DNA of 64,000 bases from Erysipelothrix sp. GTDB lineage: Bacteria; Bacillota_I; Bacilli_A; Erysipelotrichales; Erysipelotrichaceae. Every line of letters starts with the position of its first letter. Positions within the stretch are counted from its first letter, which is position 1. The stretch is from positions 1 to 64,000 of the forward strand of contig JAGXRX010000007.1 in assembly GCA_018335655.1 (NCBI GenBank). The letters run 5' to 3'. Under the pieces are notes generated by a model that did no database searches, was not told the origin of the DNA, and was given only the letters and a program-made list of their open reading frames with translations. This document shows, in pieces, positions 39,427 to 49,095 of the stretch. A program made the translations under genes and the position numbers.

Positions 39427-40280
39427 TGGAACTTTGGTACACAGAGCAACAAACAGAACATGTGCGTTTCTCTATAAAAATTAAACAGCATCTATTTTCA
39501 GCAAAAAGTGACTTCCAACAAGTGGATGTTTTTGATTCAGTAGAATTTGGACGCTTCTTAACCCTTGATGGACTCATGATGGTAACTGAAAAAGATGAAT
39601 TCATCTATCATGATATGATTGTCCATGTTCCTATGGCTTCAAATCCAAATATTAAAAAAGTATGTGTCATTGGAGCTGGAGATGGTGGAACTGTTCGTGA
39701 ACTACTGCGCTATCCTCATCTTGAATCCATTGATATGGTTGAGATTGATCCAATGGTAGTGGAAGTGAGTTTAGCATATCTTCCTCAAACCGCAAGTCAA
39801 GTTCACCATGAAAAAGTAAATCTATTCTTTGAAGATGGTTTGAAATTCATTCGCTCTAAAGTGGATGAATATGACCTCATCATTGTAGACTCCACGGATC
39901 CATTTGGACCTGGTGAAGGATTATTTACGAAAGAGTTTTATTCAAACTGCTATCGTGCCCTTAATGCGAATGGAATCTTAGTGAATCAACATGAATCACC
40001 ATACTATCCTGCATTTGAGCGCAACATGCGTCGTGCACACCAACGTATTTCTGAAGTGTTTGATGTAGCAAAGGTATACCAAGCTCATATTCCTACTTAC
40101 CCTAGTGGACATTGGTTGTTTGGATATGCTTCAAAAGGAATACAACCAATCAATGAACATAATCAATCTTGGAGTGATTATGGATTAAATACAAAGTATT
40201 ATAATCCACAACTTCATGTCGGCTGTTTTGCGCTACCTACGTACGTGATTGAGTCCTTGAAGGAGGATTATCATGATTAA
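39426..40280 (+). CDS. speE: Spermidine synthase
   Basis: VCVIGAGDGGTVRELLRYP, IIVDSTDPFGPGEGLFTKEFY. Confidence 0.96.
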   Translation: MELWYTEQQTEHVRFSIKIKQHLFSAKSDFQQVDVFDSVEFGRFLTLDGLMMVTEKDEFIYHDMIVHVPMASNPNIKKVCVIGAGDGGTVRELLRYPHLESIDMVEIDPMVVEVSLAYLPQTASQVHHEKVNLFFEDGLKFIRSKVDEYDLIIVDSTDPFGPGEGLFTKEFYSNCYRALNANGILVNQHESPYYPAFERNMRRAHQRISEVFDVAKVYQAHIPTYPSGHWLFGYASKGIQPINEHNQSWSDYGLNTKYYNPQLHVGCFALPTYVIESLKEDYHD

Positions 40281-41127
40281 TGCGAAAGACGTGTTCATGG
40301 CTTGTGAGGCTTCCTATGAGGAGGCTAAGATTGTCATGTTTGGTGTTGACTTTGATGGTACATGTTCCTTTAGACCAGGAACTCGCTTTGGGCCAAGTGC
40401 ATTAAGACGTGCTTCCTATGGTGTTGAAACATTCTCATGGTCAACTCAAAAGGATTTAGAAGACTATCAAATCTTTGATCGTGGTGATCTTGGATGTCCA
40501 ATGGGTGACAATGTCACGACTCAGGCAATGATTAAAGAAACTACAAAGACTATTCTTAATGATGGTAAGTTTCCGCTTATGATTGGAGGAGAGCATTCAA
40601 TTTCCTATCCAAGCATTGAAGCAACCTATGAGAAATATCCAGATTTAATGGTAATTCAATTGGATGCTCATGCAGACTTGCGTGAGTCTTACATGAATAA
40701 TCCTCACTCGCATGCAAGTGTGATGTATCGTACTGTAAATCTATTAGGACCAAAGCGTGTCGTTCAATGGGGTATTCGCTCAGGGACAAAAGAAGAATTC
40801 GCTTTTGCGAAGGATAACACAATACTTCTTCCTGCCTTAGTTCAGGCATTAAAAGTTGTGGTGTCATCGCTTGGTTCAACTCCAATCTATCTTACGATTG
40901 ATGTGGATGTTATCGATCCAAGTTTACTTCCAGGGACTGGGACACCAGAACCGGGTGGTATAACATACGGTATATATGAAGAAGTTTTAGAAGTATTGAG
41001 TACACTTAATATTGTCGGTGCGGATGTTGTTGAGTTATCCCCAGATTATGATCATTCAGGGGTAAGCAGTGTTGTGGTCGCGAAAATGGTGCGCCAATTA
41101 TTGATGTTGATAGGAGAAAAACAATGA
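40273..41127 (+). CDS. speB: Agmatinase
   Basis: [69 protein letters not shown]. Confidence 0.95.
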   Translation: MINAKDVFMACEASYEEAKIVMFGVDFDGTCSFRPGTRFGPSALRRASYGVETFSWSTQKDLEDYQIFDRGDLGCPMGDNVTTQAMIKETTKTILNDGKFPLMIGGEHSISYPSIEATYEKYPDLMVIQLDAHADLRESYMNNPHSHASVMYRTVNLLGPKRVVQWGIRSGTKEEFAFAKDNTILLPALVQALKVVVSSLGSTPIYLTIDVDVIDPSLLPGTGTPEPGGITYGIYEEVLEVLSTLNIVGADVVELSPDYDHSGVSSVVVAKMVRQLLMLIGEKQ

Positions 41128-42296
41128 GCAAGAAAATTTACTTTACGTCTGAATCAGTGACCGAAGGTCATCCTGATAAAATTTGTGATCAAGTGTCCGA
41201 TGCGGTTCTTGATGCAATTCTAAAAGAAGATCCTACAGCACGTGTAGCGTGTGAAACAGCGATTACTACAGGTCTAGTACTCGTCATGGGTGAGATTACA
41301 ACATCCACTTATGTTGATATTCCAAAGATTGTTCGCCAAACCATTTTAAACATTGGTTATGATCGTGCAAAATATGGTTTTGATGCACAAACATGTGGTG
41401 TCATTACTTCAATTGATGAGCAATCACCAGATATTGCCCAAGGTGTTGATCGTGCTTATGATGCGCAAAGCGATTATGACAATGGAGCAGGGGACCAAGG
41501 AATGATGTTTGGGTATGCGTGTGATGAAACACCAGAACTTATGCCACTTCCTATTTCACTCGCTCATAAACTAGCTCGCCAATTAGCAACTGTTCGCAAA
41601 GACAAAGCACTTGATTACTTACGTCCTGATGGAAAGACTCAAGTGAGTGTTGAGTACATTGATGGTAAACCAACACGTGTGGATACAATTGTAATTTCAA
41701 CCCAACATGCAGACCATGTTTCGCATGAACAAATTATTGCGGACATTAAAAAGTATGTCATTGAACCTATTGTGGGTTCTGAGTGGGTGGATGAAGACAC
41801 AAAATACTTCATTAATCCAACTGGTAAGTTTGTCGTCGGTGGACCACAAGGAGATAGTGGTTTAACTGGTCGTAAGATTATTGTTGATACCTATGGTGGT
41901 ATGGCACGTCATGGCGGTGGAGCATTCTCGGGCAAAGACCCAACCAAAGTTGACCGCTCTGCTGCTTACGCAACACGCTATGTTGCGAAAAATATCGTAG
42001 CTGCTGGATTAGCTTCAAAATGTGAAGTTCAAGTCGCTTATGCGATTGGAGTCGCTCGTCCTGTATCAATCTTCGTGGATACTTTTGGAACTGGAATCTT
42101 AGCTGATGATGAATTAGCACTTATCATTGCGAAAGAATTTGATTTACGTCCAAAAGCAATCATTGATACTTTACAACTTCGTCGTCCACAATATCGTCAA
42201 ATTGCAGCTTATGGTCACATGGGTCGTGAAGACGTTGATGTTGCATGGGAAAAAGTAAATCGTGTGAATGATTTGCGTAAATATCTTCCTCAATAA
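41124..42296 (+). CDS. metK: S-adenosylmethionine synthetase
   Basis: [59 protein letters not shown]. Confidence 0.98.
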   Translation: MSKKIYFTSESVTEGHPDKICDQVSDAVLDAILKEDPTARVACETAITTGLVLVMGEITTSTYVDIPKIVRQTILNIGYDRAKYGFDAQTCGVITSIDEQSPDIAQGVDRAYDAQSDYDNGAGDQGMMFGYACDETPELMPLPISLAHKLARQLATVRKDKALDYLRPDGKTQVSVEYIDGKPTRVDTIVISTQHADHVSHEQIIADIKKYVIEPIVGSEWVDEDTKYFINPTGKFVVGGPQGDSGLTGRKIIVDTYGGMARHGGGAFSGKDPTKVDRSAAYATRYVAKNIVAAGLASKCEVQVAYAIGVARPVSIFVDTFGTGILADDELALIIAKEFDLRPKAIIDTLQLRRPQYRQIAAYGHMGREDVDVAWEKVNRVNDLRKYLPQ

Positions 42297-43663
42297 TGTA
42301 TAATACTAAGAGAAAGGAAACTTTCTCTTTTATGTTCAAAAACTTTAAACGCGATATCTTTCCACTTGCTTGGCCAATTTTCATTGAAATTGGTCTTTTC
42401 ATGATTATGGGAAACATTGACGTTGTGATGTTATCACGAGTGTCAGAAACCGTTGTCAGTGCAGTTGGAAATGTCAATCAGGTATTTAATCTTATTGCCC
42501 TCATGTTCAGTGTTGTAACGTCAGCATCTGCGATTTTAATCTCGCAAAGTATTGGGGCAAAGAAAACTCAGGAACTTCCAACCATTGTCTCGCTAGCTTT
42601 TACCTTAAACATGTCTTTAGCTTTCCTACTTGGACTTGGTGTGTTAGCTTTTGGTGCTTACTTCTTAATGCTTATTAATGTTCCAATAGAATCGATTCAA
42701 GTTGGAAAAGGTTACATGATGATTGTAGGATCAACTTTATTTGTGCATGCAGGAAGTTTAGTACTAACGACGACACTTCGCTCCCAAAAGCACACTAAAG
42801 AAGTTATGCATATTTCAGTACTTATAAATATTCTTAATGTGATTGGTAACTATACATTCTTATTTGGTCCTTTAGCATTCCTAAACATGGGTGTGGTTGG
42901 GGTTGCGTTATCCACAGCTGTATCACGAACGATTGGACTTATTTTGAATTACCGCTTATGTGGAAGACTGGTCAACTTTACTCCAAAACTTCGACATTTA
43001 AAGAATGTAACTAAAGAATTATTATTTAAAATGATTCGATTAGGCTCACCAGCAGCAATAGAACCATTGTCATATCAACTTGTTCAGGTCATTATGTTTT
43101 CATATATTAACTCGTATGGTCATGTCGCCATCAATACACGAATCTATGTGCAAACAGCGACTTGGTTTGTCTATCTTTCAGTATTAGCCATTGCACAGGC
43201 AAGCTTAATCATGGTCGGTGAGAAAATTGGCCAAAATAGGCCAGATGAAGCACGAAGTATGGTATTTAATAACCTGAAAATATCTCTCATGATTTCTGTA
43301 ACCATGTCACTAGTTCTAGCCATCAATAGTCGCTTCTTTATCGGAATGTTTACCGATAATGAAGCCATCTTACAACTCGCAAGCACCATATTATGGATCG
43401 ATGTAATATTGGAGATTGGAAGAACCTTTAATCTTGTATTAATCTTGTCAGCACGTGGTGCTGGGGATGTGAGATTTCCAATGATCATTGCGATTATTGT
43501 CATGTGGATTGTAGGGTTAGGTGCAGGAGTGACCTTAGCGACAGTCTTTAATATGCAACTTGTGGGGATATGGATTGGACTCACATGTGACGAATGGGTA
43601 CGAGGTCTTCTTATGATGATGCGTTGGCGAGGTGAAAAATGGAAGCAATTCAAAATGGTATAA
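42296..43663 (+). CDS. MATE family efflux transporter
   Basis: WPIFIEIGLFMIMGNIDVVMLSRVSETVVSAVGN; GSPAAIEPLSYQL. Start 42296 or 42332. Confidence 0.92.
   Translation: MYNTKRKETFSFMFKNFKRDIFPLAWPIFIEIGLFMIMGNIDVVMLSRVSETVVSAVGNVNQVFNLIALMFSVVTSASAILISQSIGAKKTQELPTIVSLAFTLNMSLAFLLGLGVLAFGAYFLMLINVPIESIQVGKGYMMIVGSTLFVHAGSLVLTTTLRSQKHTKEVMHISVLINILNVIGNYTFLFGPLAFLNMGVVGVALSTAVSRTIGLILNYRLCGRLVNFTPKLRHLKNVTKELLFKMIRLGSPAAIEPLSYQLVQVIMFSYINSYGHVAINTRIYVQTATWFVYLSVLAIAQASLIMVGEKIGQNRPDEARSMVFNNLKISLMISVTMSLVLAINSRFFIGMFTDNEAILQLASTILWIDVILEIGRTFNLVLILSARGAGDVRFPMIIAIIVMWIVGLGAGVTLATVFNMQLVGIWIGLTCDEWVRGLLMMMRWRGEKWKQFKMV
42310..42331 (+). terminator. Perfect hairpin between metK and MATE gene
   Basis: GAGAAAG-GAAA-CTTTCTC-TTTT. 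Confidence 0.75.
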
Positions 43664-44118
43664 GTTTTAAGCTTTTGAAGGACTATCCTCAATATTTTAG
43701 TGAATGGTCATCATTCATTATTTCAGCATGGGCGAGTGAGACGACAAAACCTTTATATGAAGATCATTTCAAGTGGATGATGCAAAGTGATAATGTCATT
43801 CCAACATGGGGAGTTCTTTTGAAAGATAATGAAGTAATTGGGTGTTGTGGTCTTATTGTGAATGATTTTAACTCACGTATGGATGTATGGCCTTATTTAG
43901 CTGCAGTGTATATCGATGAATCACAACGTGGTGCAGGACATGCAAAAACCATGATTAATACCATGGTTCAAATAGGATTTGATTTAGGATTTAAAGACAT
44001 TTATTGTGCAAGTGATCTTGTAGAATTTTATGAATCTTTAGGGTTTAAACATATTGGAAAAACTTATCATCCTTGGGGTGAAAATGAACTGCTTGTGATT
44101 AGTTCGCTTGAAGAATAA
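43639..44118 (+). CDS. GNAT N-acetyltransferase
   Basis: PYLAAVYIDESQRGAGHAKTMINTMVQIGFD, FYESLGFKHIGKTYHPWGENELLVI. Confidence 0.88.
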   Translation: MEAIQNGISFKLLKDYPQYFSEWSSFIISAWASETTKPLYEDHFKWMMQSDNVIPTWGVLLKDNEVIGCCGLIVNDFNSRMDVWPYLAAVYIDESQRGAGHAKTMINTMVQIGFDLGFKDIYCASDLVEFYESLGFKHIGKTYHPWGENELLVISSLEE

Positions 44119-44719
44119 CACACCGATTTGTGACTACTATCATCTTAAAATTAAACATGTCAGCAATGCTCTGACATGTTTTTAGACTGCATAAAAACAC
44201 ATGGGTTGGATCTTTGGCGTAATACCAATTATTGATAGAGGGGATATCATCATGGCGATGAGTTTGAATAAAAAGCAAACCTTGTGGTTTCAAAAGACTT
44301 CTTAAACGCTGAAATTCTTTATGGGGATGATGAAAGTGCTCAATGACTTCACTTAGAATAATAAAGTCGTATTGTTCATTAAGTGCTTCTTCATTTGGAT
44401 AAAAGAAAGCATCATAATGATTTAACGACACAGTATCTTTCAGAAGCTTTTCCATTGCGAAGACTGGTCCACAACCAAAATCTAGACCTAAAGAGCCTTC
44501 AAGAACATGTTCCTTCACAAGTTGTGAAAGGGGAGTTAAGAAATTAAGATAAGGTTGGTTATCTAAAGTATTCTTATGAAGTTTATATCGCTCATGTTCT
44601 TCACTACGATTAAGATAAGTCATTGGGTTTCTAACATACGCATCACAAACAAGGCAACGTGCAAACTCATAAGAAGAATAGGTTAAGATGCTTTTACATA
44701 AGGGACAGTTATATTTCAT
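44099..44719 (-). CDS. Class I SAM-dependent methyltransferase with N-terminal zinc-ribbon-like motif
   Basis: CPLCKS...CLVC; LGLDFGCGP; YDFIILSEVIEHFHHP; convergent 20-bp overlap with the GNAT gene. Confidence 0.85.
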   Translation of the reverse strand: MKYNCPLCKSILTYSSYEFARCLVCDAYVRNPMTYLNRSEEHERYKLHKNTLDNQPYLNFLTPLSQLVKEHVLEGSLGLDFGCGPVFAMEKLLKDTVSLNHYDAFFYPNEEALNEQYDFIILSEVIEHFHHPHKEFQRLRSLLKPQGLLFIQTHRHDDIPSINNWYYAKDPTHVFLCSLKTCQSIADMFNFKMIVVTNRCVILQAN

Positions 44720-44814
44720 GATGTAACCATAACAAATCATTGACTTAACCTCAAGTCTAATCATTGACTTTAATGCTCAAACGCATGATAATAGACTATG
44801 CCTAAGGAGTCATT

Positions 44815-45138
44815 ATGAAAGAATTTATCAACATCGAAACCAAAGAGAGTTATGAAGCACTCAATCAGCTTCAGGAACCATACATTTTATATTTCACCAC
44901 ACCAACGTGTAATGTATGTAAATCTATCTCGCCTAAACTTTTAAAAATGATTGAACCATATCCAATTCAAGCGTACAAGATTGATGTCTCTGTTTTAGAA
45001 GACATCCCTGCACAACGTCTTATTTTTAGTATTCCCACGATTATTGTCATGATGGATCAAAAAGAAGTCGCACGTGAAGTAAGATTTATTCAATTTGAAA
45101 ACTTAGAGCGCTTATGTGCTCTTGCGTGTGAAGCATGA
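44815..45138 (+). CDS. Thioredoxin-family protein
   Basis: ILYFTTPTCNVCKSISPKLLKM (CNVC), SIPTIIVMMD. Confidence 0.88.
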   Translation: MKEFINIETKESYEALNQLQEPYILYFTTPTCNVCKSISPKLLKMIEPYPIQAYKIDVSVLEDIPAQRLIFSIPTIIVMMDQKEVAREVRFIQFENLERLCALACEA

Positions 45139-46118
45139 ATGCCGTTGAAGCCATGAAAGCTCGGCGTTTAGTACGCTATGCTTATGAAATATATGACTTA
45201 AAACCATGGGAGCATAAAGATAAGTTAGGAATCATTTTAATTCAACTAAACAATAGAAAAACACCATATTATGTTGTCTTCTTAGAAGAAAGTATTGTAG
45301 TGCTTCCTAATGTTGCGGCACTAATTGGACTGTTTTTGAATGCTCAATATGAGCATATGCCTTCAATTCAACGTTTGCGCTACCAACAACACCTTCTTTG
45401 TACTTTTGTGCATCCTAGTGAAGTGGATGATGTGATGATGGAGTTGTTTACATCGAGTGAAGCAAGTGTTCGTGAAGATGTTCTTCCTATGTTTGAATCA
45501 ACGATGCCATCACTGCTACCGGATGTGTTAGTTAAAAAAGAAATTGATGTCCTTGTGGATGTTTATGTGCAAGCGCTAAGTGCTATTAAAGAAATCCTAG
45601 AAGAAGATCAAACAATCAATTTTGATGAGCAAATGCACACATGGAACTTTAGTTTTGATGAAAACAGATGGGTGTTGTCAAGTGATGAATTACCATCATC
45701 TAATCTTGATGTGGAACCTTTAGTGTTAGATTCACATTCAACTGAAATCATTAATAATGCACAACAATTAGACGATGAATGGGAAGTTGATATCGCATAC
45801 ACAAGTATTATGTTAGAACCTCAAGAAAATCATCGCCAACATGCCATTCGCTTAGGGATGATTGCACATCATGAAGCACCATATATTTATGCTCAAGGGT
45901 TAATCAAAGAAGATAATCATCCTCATCTTCAGCTTTTAGAAAGCTTTGTGAATGTCATTAAAGAGCGTGGTAAGCCAAAGAAGATATTTGTTCGTGATCA
46001 AATCATGTTGGAAGTCATGACTTCTTTGTGTGAATCAGTAAATATTGAAATTCAAGAAAGTGAAGTCTTGAATACAATTGATATATTTGTAGAAGAATTA
46101 TCTGAATCGATGATGTAA
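45135..46118 (+). CDS. Hypothetical protein
   Basis: ORF with 4-bp overlap with thioredoxin gene; no firm family recognised. Confidence 0.75.
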   Translation: MNAVEAMKARRLVRYAYEIYDLKPWEHKDKLGIILIQLNNRKTPYYVVFLEESIVVLPNVAALIGLFLNAQYEHMPSIQRLRYQQHLLCTFVHPSEVDDVMMELFTSSEASVREDVLPMFESTMPSLLPDVLVKKEIDVLVDVYVQALSAIKEILEEDQTINFDEQMHTWNFSFDENRWVLSSDELPSSNLDVEPLVLDSHSTEIINNAQQLDDEWEVDIAYTSIMLEPQENHRQHAIRLGMIAHHEAPYIYAQGLIKEDNHPHLQLLESFVNVIKERGKPKKIFVRDQIMLEVMTSLCESVNIEIQESEVLNTIDIFVEELSESMM

Positions 46119-46147
46119 AAAAAGTTCAATGAGGTTCTACTGGGAGA
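46116..46147 (+). repeat. Left arm of 32-bp inverted repeat
   Basis: TAAAAAAAGTTCAATGAGGTTCTACTGGGAGA; 30/32 identical to reverse complement of 46777-46808. Confidence 0.93.
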
Positions 46148-46173
46148 ATCGGTGCTTAGTGCACCGAAATCTC
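46144..46173 (+). repeat. Hairpin inside the left end of the IR-bounded segment
   Basis: GAGA-a-TCGGTGC-TTAGT-GCACCGA-aa-TCTC. Confidence 0.8.
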
Positions 46174-46278
46174 TCAAATATCCTTTTAACAATTGATATG
46201 AAAGTAGACTCAAAACTTTATAGAATAACAACAATAAGTACACTAATTTATGAATATGGATTTAACAAAGTAATTGCA

Positions 46279-46313
46279 AAAAAGCACCAAACGCATATTT
46301 GATGGTGCTTTTT
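46279..46313. terminator. Bidirectional terminator
   Basis: AAAAAGCACCA...TGGTGCTTTTT. Confidence 0.9.
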
Positions 46314-46354
46314 AATATTTGACTCTGTTATAACATATAGGTTCATACTAAATC

Positions 46355-46576
46355 TTAATTATTAGTTCTATTTTTGAATGCAATTCCAACTATAAATAAA
46401 ACAATAGATGGAACTATGAAGTATAAAGCATTAACAAGAATCCAAGCATAAAATGGTGCTGAATTTGTGATACTTGAATATTGAGTGTAATCAATTATCG
46501 TTTTCACAAGAAAGCAAACAACAAGAATAGTGCTCAAAATGTTAAAGAGGTTCGTAAAATTAAATTTCTTTTTCAT
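46355..46576 (-). CDS. Small membrane protein inside the IR-bounded segment
   Basis: MKKKFNFTNLFNILSTILVVCFLVKTIIDYTQYSSITNSAPFYAWILVNALYFIVPSIVLFIVGIAFKNRTNN, two hydrophobic segments; AAGGAAA RBS region. Confidence 0.6.
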   Translation of the reverse strand: MKKKFNFTNLFNILSTILVVCFLVKTIIDYTQYSSITNSAPFYAWILVNALYFIVPSIVLFIVGIAFKNRTNN

Positions 46577-46776
46577 AACTTCCATTTCCTTTTGATTTTA
46601 ACAACAACAAAATAATCAAAGAATTAACGATGTTTAAAGCTTGTCCATAATATCCCTTGGTTATTGCTGTTATTGCATGCGAAATTCATTTTTAAACACG
46701 CGAGTAAATAAGGTATCTCAGGATTATGAATCTAAAACGTAAACGCCATCCGAACCACTTTTGCTAAATGCCTCAA

Positions 46777-46808
46777 TCTCCCAGTAGAACCTCAATGAAC
46801 TGTTTTTA
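46777..46808 (-). repeat. Right arm of 32-bp inverted repeat
   Basis: TCTCCCAGTAGAACCTCAATGAACTGTTTTTA. Confidence 0.93.
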
Positions 46809-47972
46809 TTATGCGTTAATGTGCTTTGCGATAATATGTGCAGCTTTATAGAGTTGTTCTTCACTATGTGCTGCACTAATCATGACACGAAGTCGTGCAG
46901 TACCTAGTGGAACTGTTGGAAACTGAATGGCACTAATATAGACTCCATCTTTTAAGCAAGCTCTTGAAATTGCAACGGCTCGCGCTTCATCCTTAATAAG
47001 AATAGGTGTGATTGGAGTTTGAGTTGGTAATAGTGTTAGTCCAAGTTCTTTACACAAAGCTTGAAAGTATCGTGCATTATGCCACAAGAGATCAACTTGT
47101 TTTTGAGAGTCTTTAAGTAGTTTAAATCCTTCAATAAGGGGTGCTAAGACAGCAGCAGGTAGGGCAGTAGAGAATAGAAGCGGTCTTGCATTCACAATAA
47201 GATAGTCTTTCATAATTTGTGAACATGCAACATAACCACCAACAACTCCTAAAGCTTTTGAAAGTGTACCAATGGTAAAGTCTACTTGGCCACTAAGATT
47301 AAAGTGAGCGACAGTACCTTTTCCATACGGTCCTAATACTCCAGATCCATGGGCATCATCAATATAAGATAAACAATCAAATTCCTTTGCGACAGCCACA
47401 AGACTTGGTAAGTCTACAATGTCTCCATCCATAGAAAATACGCCATCAGAAATAATTAAGGCATGACGATAAGATGAGCGATGCTCTTGAAGTAATGTTT
47501 TTAGTGCTTTGAAATCATTATGAGGATAGACAAACTTTTTTGCTCTTGATAAGCGAACACCATCAATAATTGAAGCATGATTAAGCTCATCGGAGAAGAT
47601 TACATCACCTTCAAGGGCGATTGCTTGGATGACACCTGCATTACATGCAAAACCACTTTGAAATACAATGGCTGCTTCTTCTTGTTTGAATGCGGCGATA
47701 TTATTTTCTAGAGTTTCTAGAAGATCATTATAACCTGCAATAGTACGAACAGCACCTGCTCCGACACCATGAGTTTTAATGGCTTCAATTGCTTTCTCTT
47801 TAAGAGAAGGATGATTTGCAAACCCTAAATAGTTATTTGAAGAAAGATTAATAATCTCTTGATCATTGACAAGGATTATCGCATCATTCTTACCATCAAT
47901 TCGTGGAGGTAGTGCGTAAGAACCACTTTGTTTCTTAGCCTCTACCCATGATTTAAAATAGTCTTGATTCAT
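46809..47972 (-). CDS. kbl: Glycine C-acetyltransferase (2-amino-3-ketobutyrate CoA ligase)
   Basis: INLSSNNYLGFANHP, DDAHGSGVLGPYGKGT, TIGTLSKALGVVGGYVA; adjacent tdh. Confidence 0.93.
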   Translation of the reverse strand: MNQDYFKSWVEAKKQSGSYALPPRIDGKNDAIILVNDQEIINLSSNNYLGFANHPSLKEKAIEAIKTHGVGAGAVRTIAGYNDLLETLENNIAAFKQEEAAIVFQSGFACNAGVIQAIALEGDVIFSDELNHASIIDGVRLSRAKKFVYPHNDFKALKTLLQEHRSSYRHALIISDGVFSMDGDIVDLPSLVAVAKEFDCLSYIDDAHGSGVLGPYGKGTVAHFNLSGQVDFTIGTLSKALGVVGGYVACSQIMKDYLIVNARPLLFSTALPAAVLAPLIEGFKLLKDSQKQVDLLWHNARYFQALCKELGLTLLPTQTPITPILIKDEARAVAISRACLKDGVYISAIQFPTVPLGTARLRVMISAAHSEEQLYKAAHIIAKHINA

Positions 47973-49012
47973 GTTGGATCACTAACTTTCAATACTACTT
48001 TGCCACAGTTTCCACTCGCCATATATTCCATGCCAAGTTCTAGTGAAACAAAAGGTAAAGTATGAGTATGAATGATATCAAGATGAAGTTCTTTACGAAG
48101 TAAGTAACCATGGATTTGATCCCAAGTTTCAAACATACGACGACCTGTAATACCTGCAATTGTAATACCTTTAAAGACAATATCTTTTGAAATATCAATG
48201 AGTAGTGGTTGAGATGCAACTCCAAGCATTGCCATATGTCCACCATCTTTTAAGAATCTAAAAGCTTTTGCGATTGCTTGAGGATGACCACTCATTTCAG
48301 CAACAACATCAACTCCGTATCCATTAGTGTATGTCATTAATTTATCAACAACATCCTCTGTTGTTGCATCCAAGATTAGATCAGCTCCAAGTTTAAAAGC
48401 TAAATCAAGACGGTATGGGTTTATATCGATTGCAACCACTTTTTTAGCCTTGTTAGCTTTAGCGACATCAATTGCCATTAGACCTATAGGTCCACAGCCA
48501 TTGATAACGACAATTTTGTCTTTAACATCTGTTGAATTAATGGTATGAACTGCATTTCCTAAAGGTTCAAGCATAGATAACTGCTCAAGTGGAAGATCAA
48601 TATCATTCATATTAAGTGCATTTTGAGCTGGTAATGCAATGTATTGTGCAAAACATCCGTCAGTATCAACTCCGATGACTTTTGTGTTTTTACATATGTG
48701 CCCATTATTATTTAGGCAATGTTCACACGTATTGCAAATAATATGTGTTTCCGCAACGACAATGTCTCCAATTTGATGCGTTGTATTTTCAGGACCTACT
48801 TCAATGATTTGTCCTACAAATTCATGCCCCATGATTGTTGGGGGCTTAACTCGACCTGCACTCCATGCATCCCATGAATAAATATGAAAATCTGTTCCGC
48901 AAATAGATGTATACAAAACTTGAATAAGCACTTCATCCCCCTTAATGTGAGGCATTGGGGCTTGGGTAAACTCTCCTCCGATAACGGCATCATGTTTTTG
49001 AAAGACTAGCAT
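47969..49012 (-). CDS. tdh: L-threonine 3-dehydrogenase (zinc MDR)
   Basis: SICGTDFHIYSWDAW, GHEFVGQIIEVG, CxxCxxNNGHIC zinc site, NGCGPIGLMAIDVAKA. Confidence 0.94.
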   Translation of the reverse strand: MLVFQKHDAVIGGEFTQAPMPHIKGDEVLIQVLYTSICGTDFHIYSWDAWSAGRVKPPTIMGHEFVGQIIEVGPENTTHQIGDIVVAETHIICNTCEHCLNNNGHICKNTKVIGVDTDGCFAQYIALPAQNALNMNDIDLPLEQLSMLEPLGNAVHTINSTDVKDKIVVINGCGPIGLMAIDVAKANKAKKVVAIDINPYRLDLAFKLGADLILDATTEDVVDKLMTYTNGYGVDVVAEMSGHPQAIAKAFRFLKDGGHMAMLGVASQPLLIDISKDIVFKGITIAGITGRRMFETWDQIHGYLLRKELHLDIIHTHTLPFVSLELGMEYMASGNCGKVVLKVSDPT

Positions 49013-49069
49013 AGTTAACTCCTTAGTTACTTCTATTTTATCACATTGGACCGTAAACACTTCAACAAA

Positions 49070-49093
49070 AAATGCCTTCTTGCGAAGGCATTT
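49070..49093 (-). terminator. Terminator of the trxB/tandem-Trx unit
   Basis: AAATGCCTTC...GAAGGCATTT; T-run on minus strand. Confidence 0.88.
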
Positions 49094-49095
49094 GA

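Noticed and set aside
43171-43692. 173-aa minus-strand ORF
   Set aside because: Antisense to MATE transporter; low-complexity sequence with no recognisable domain.
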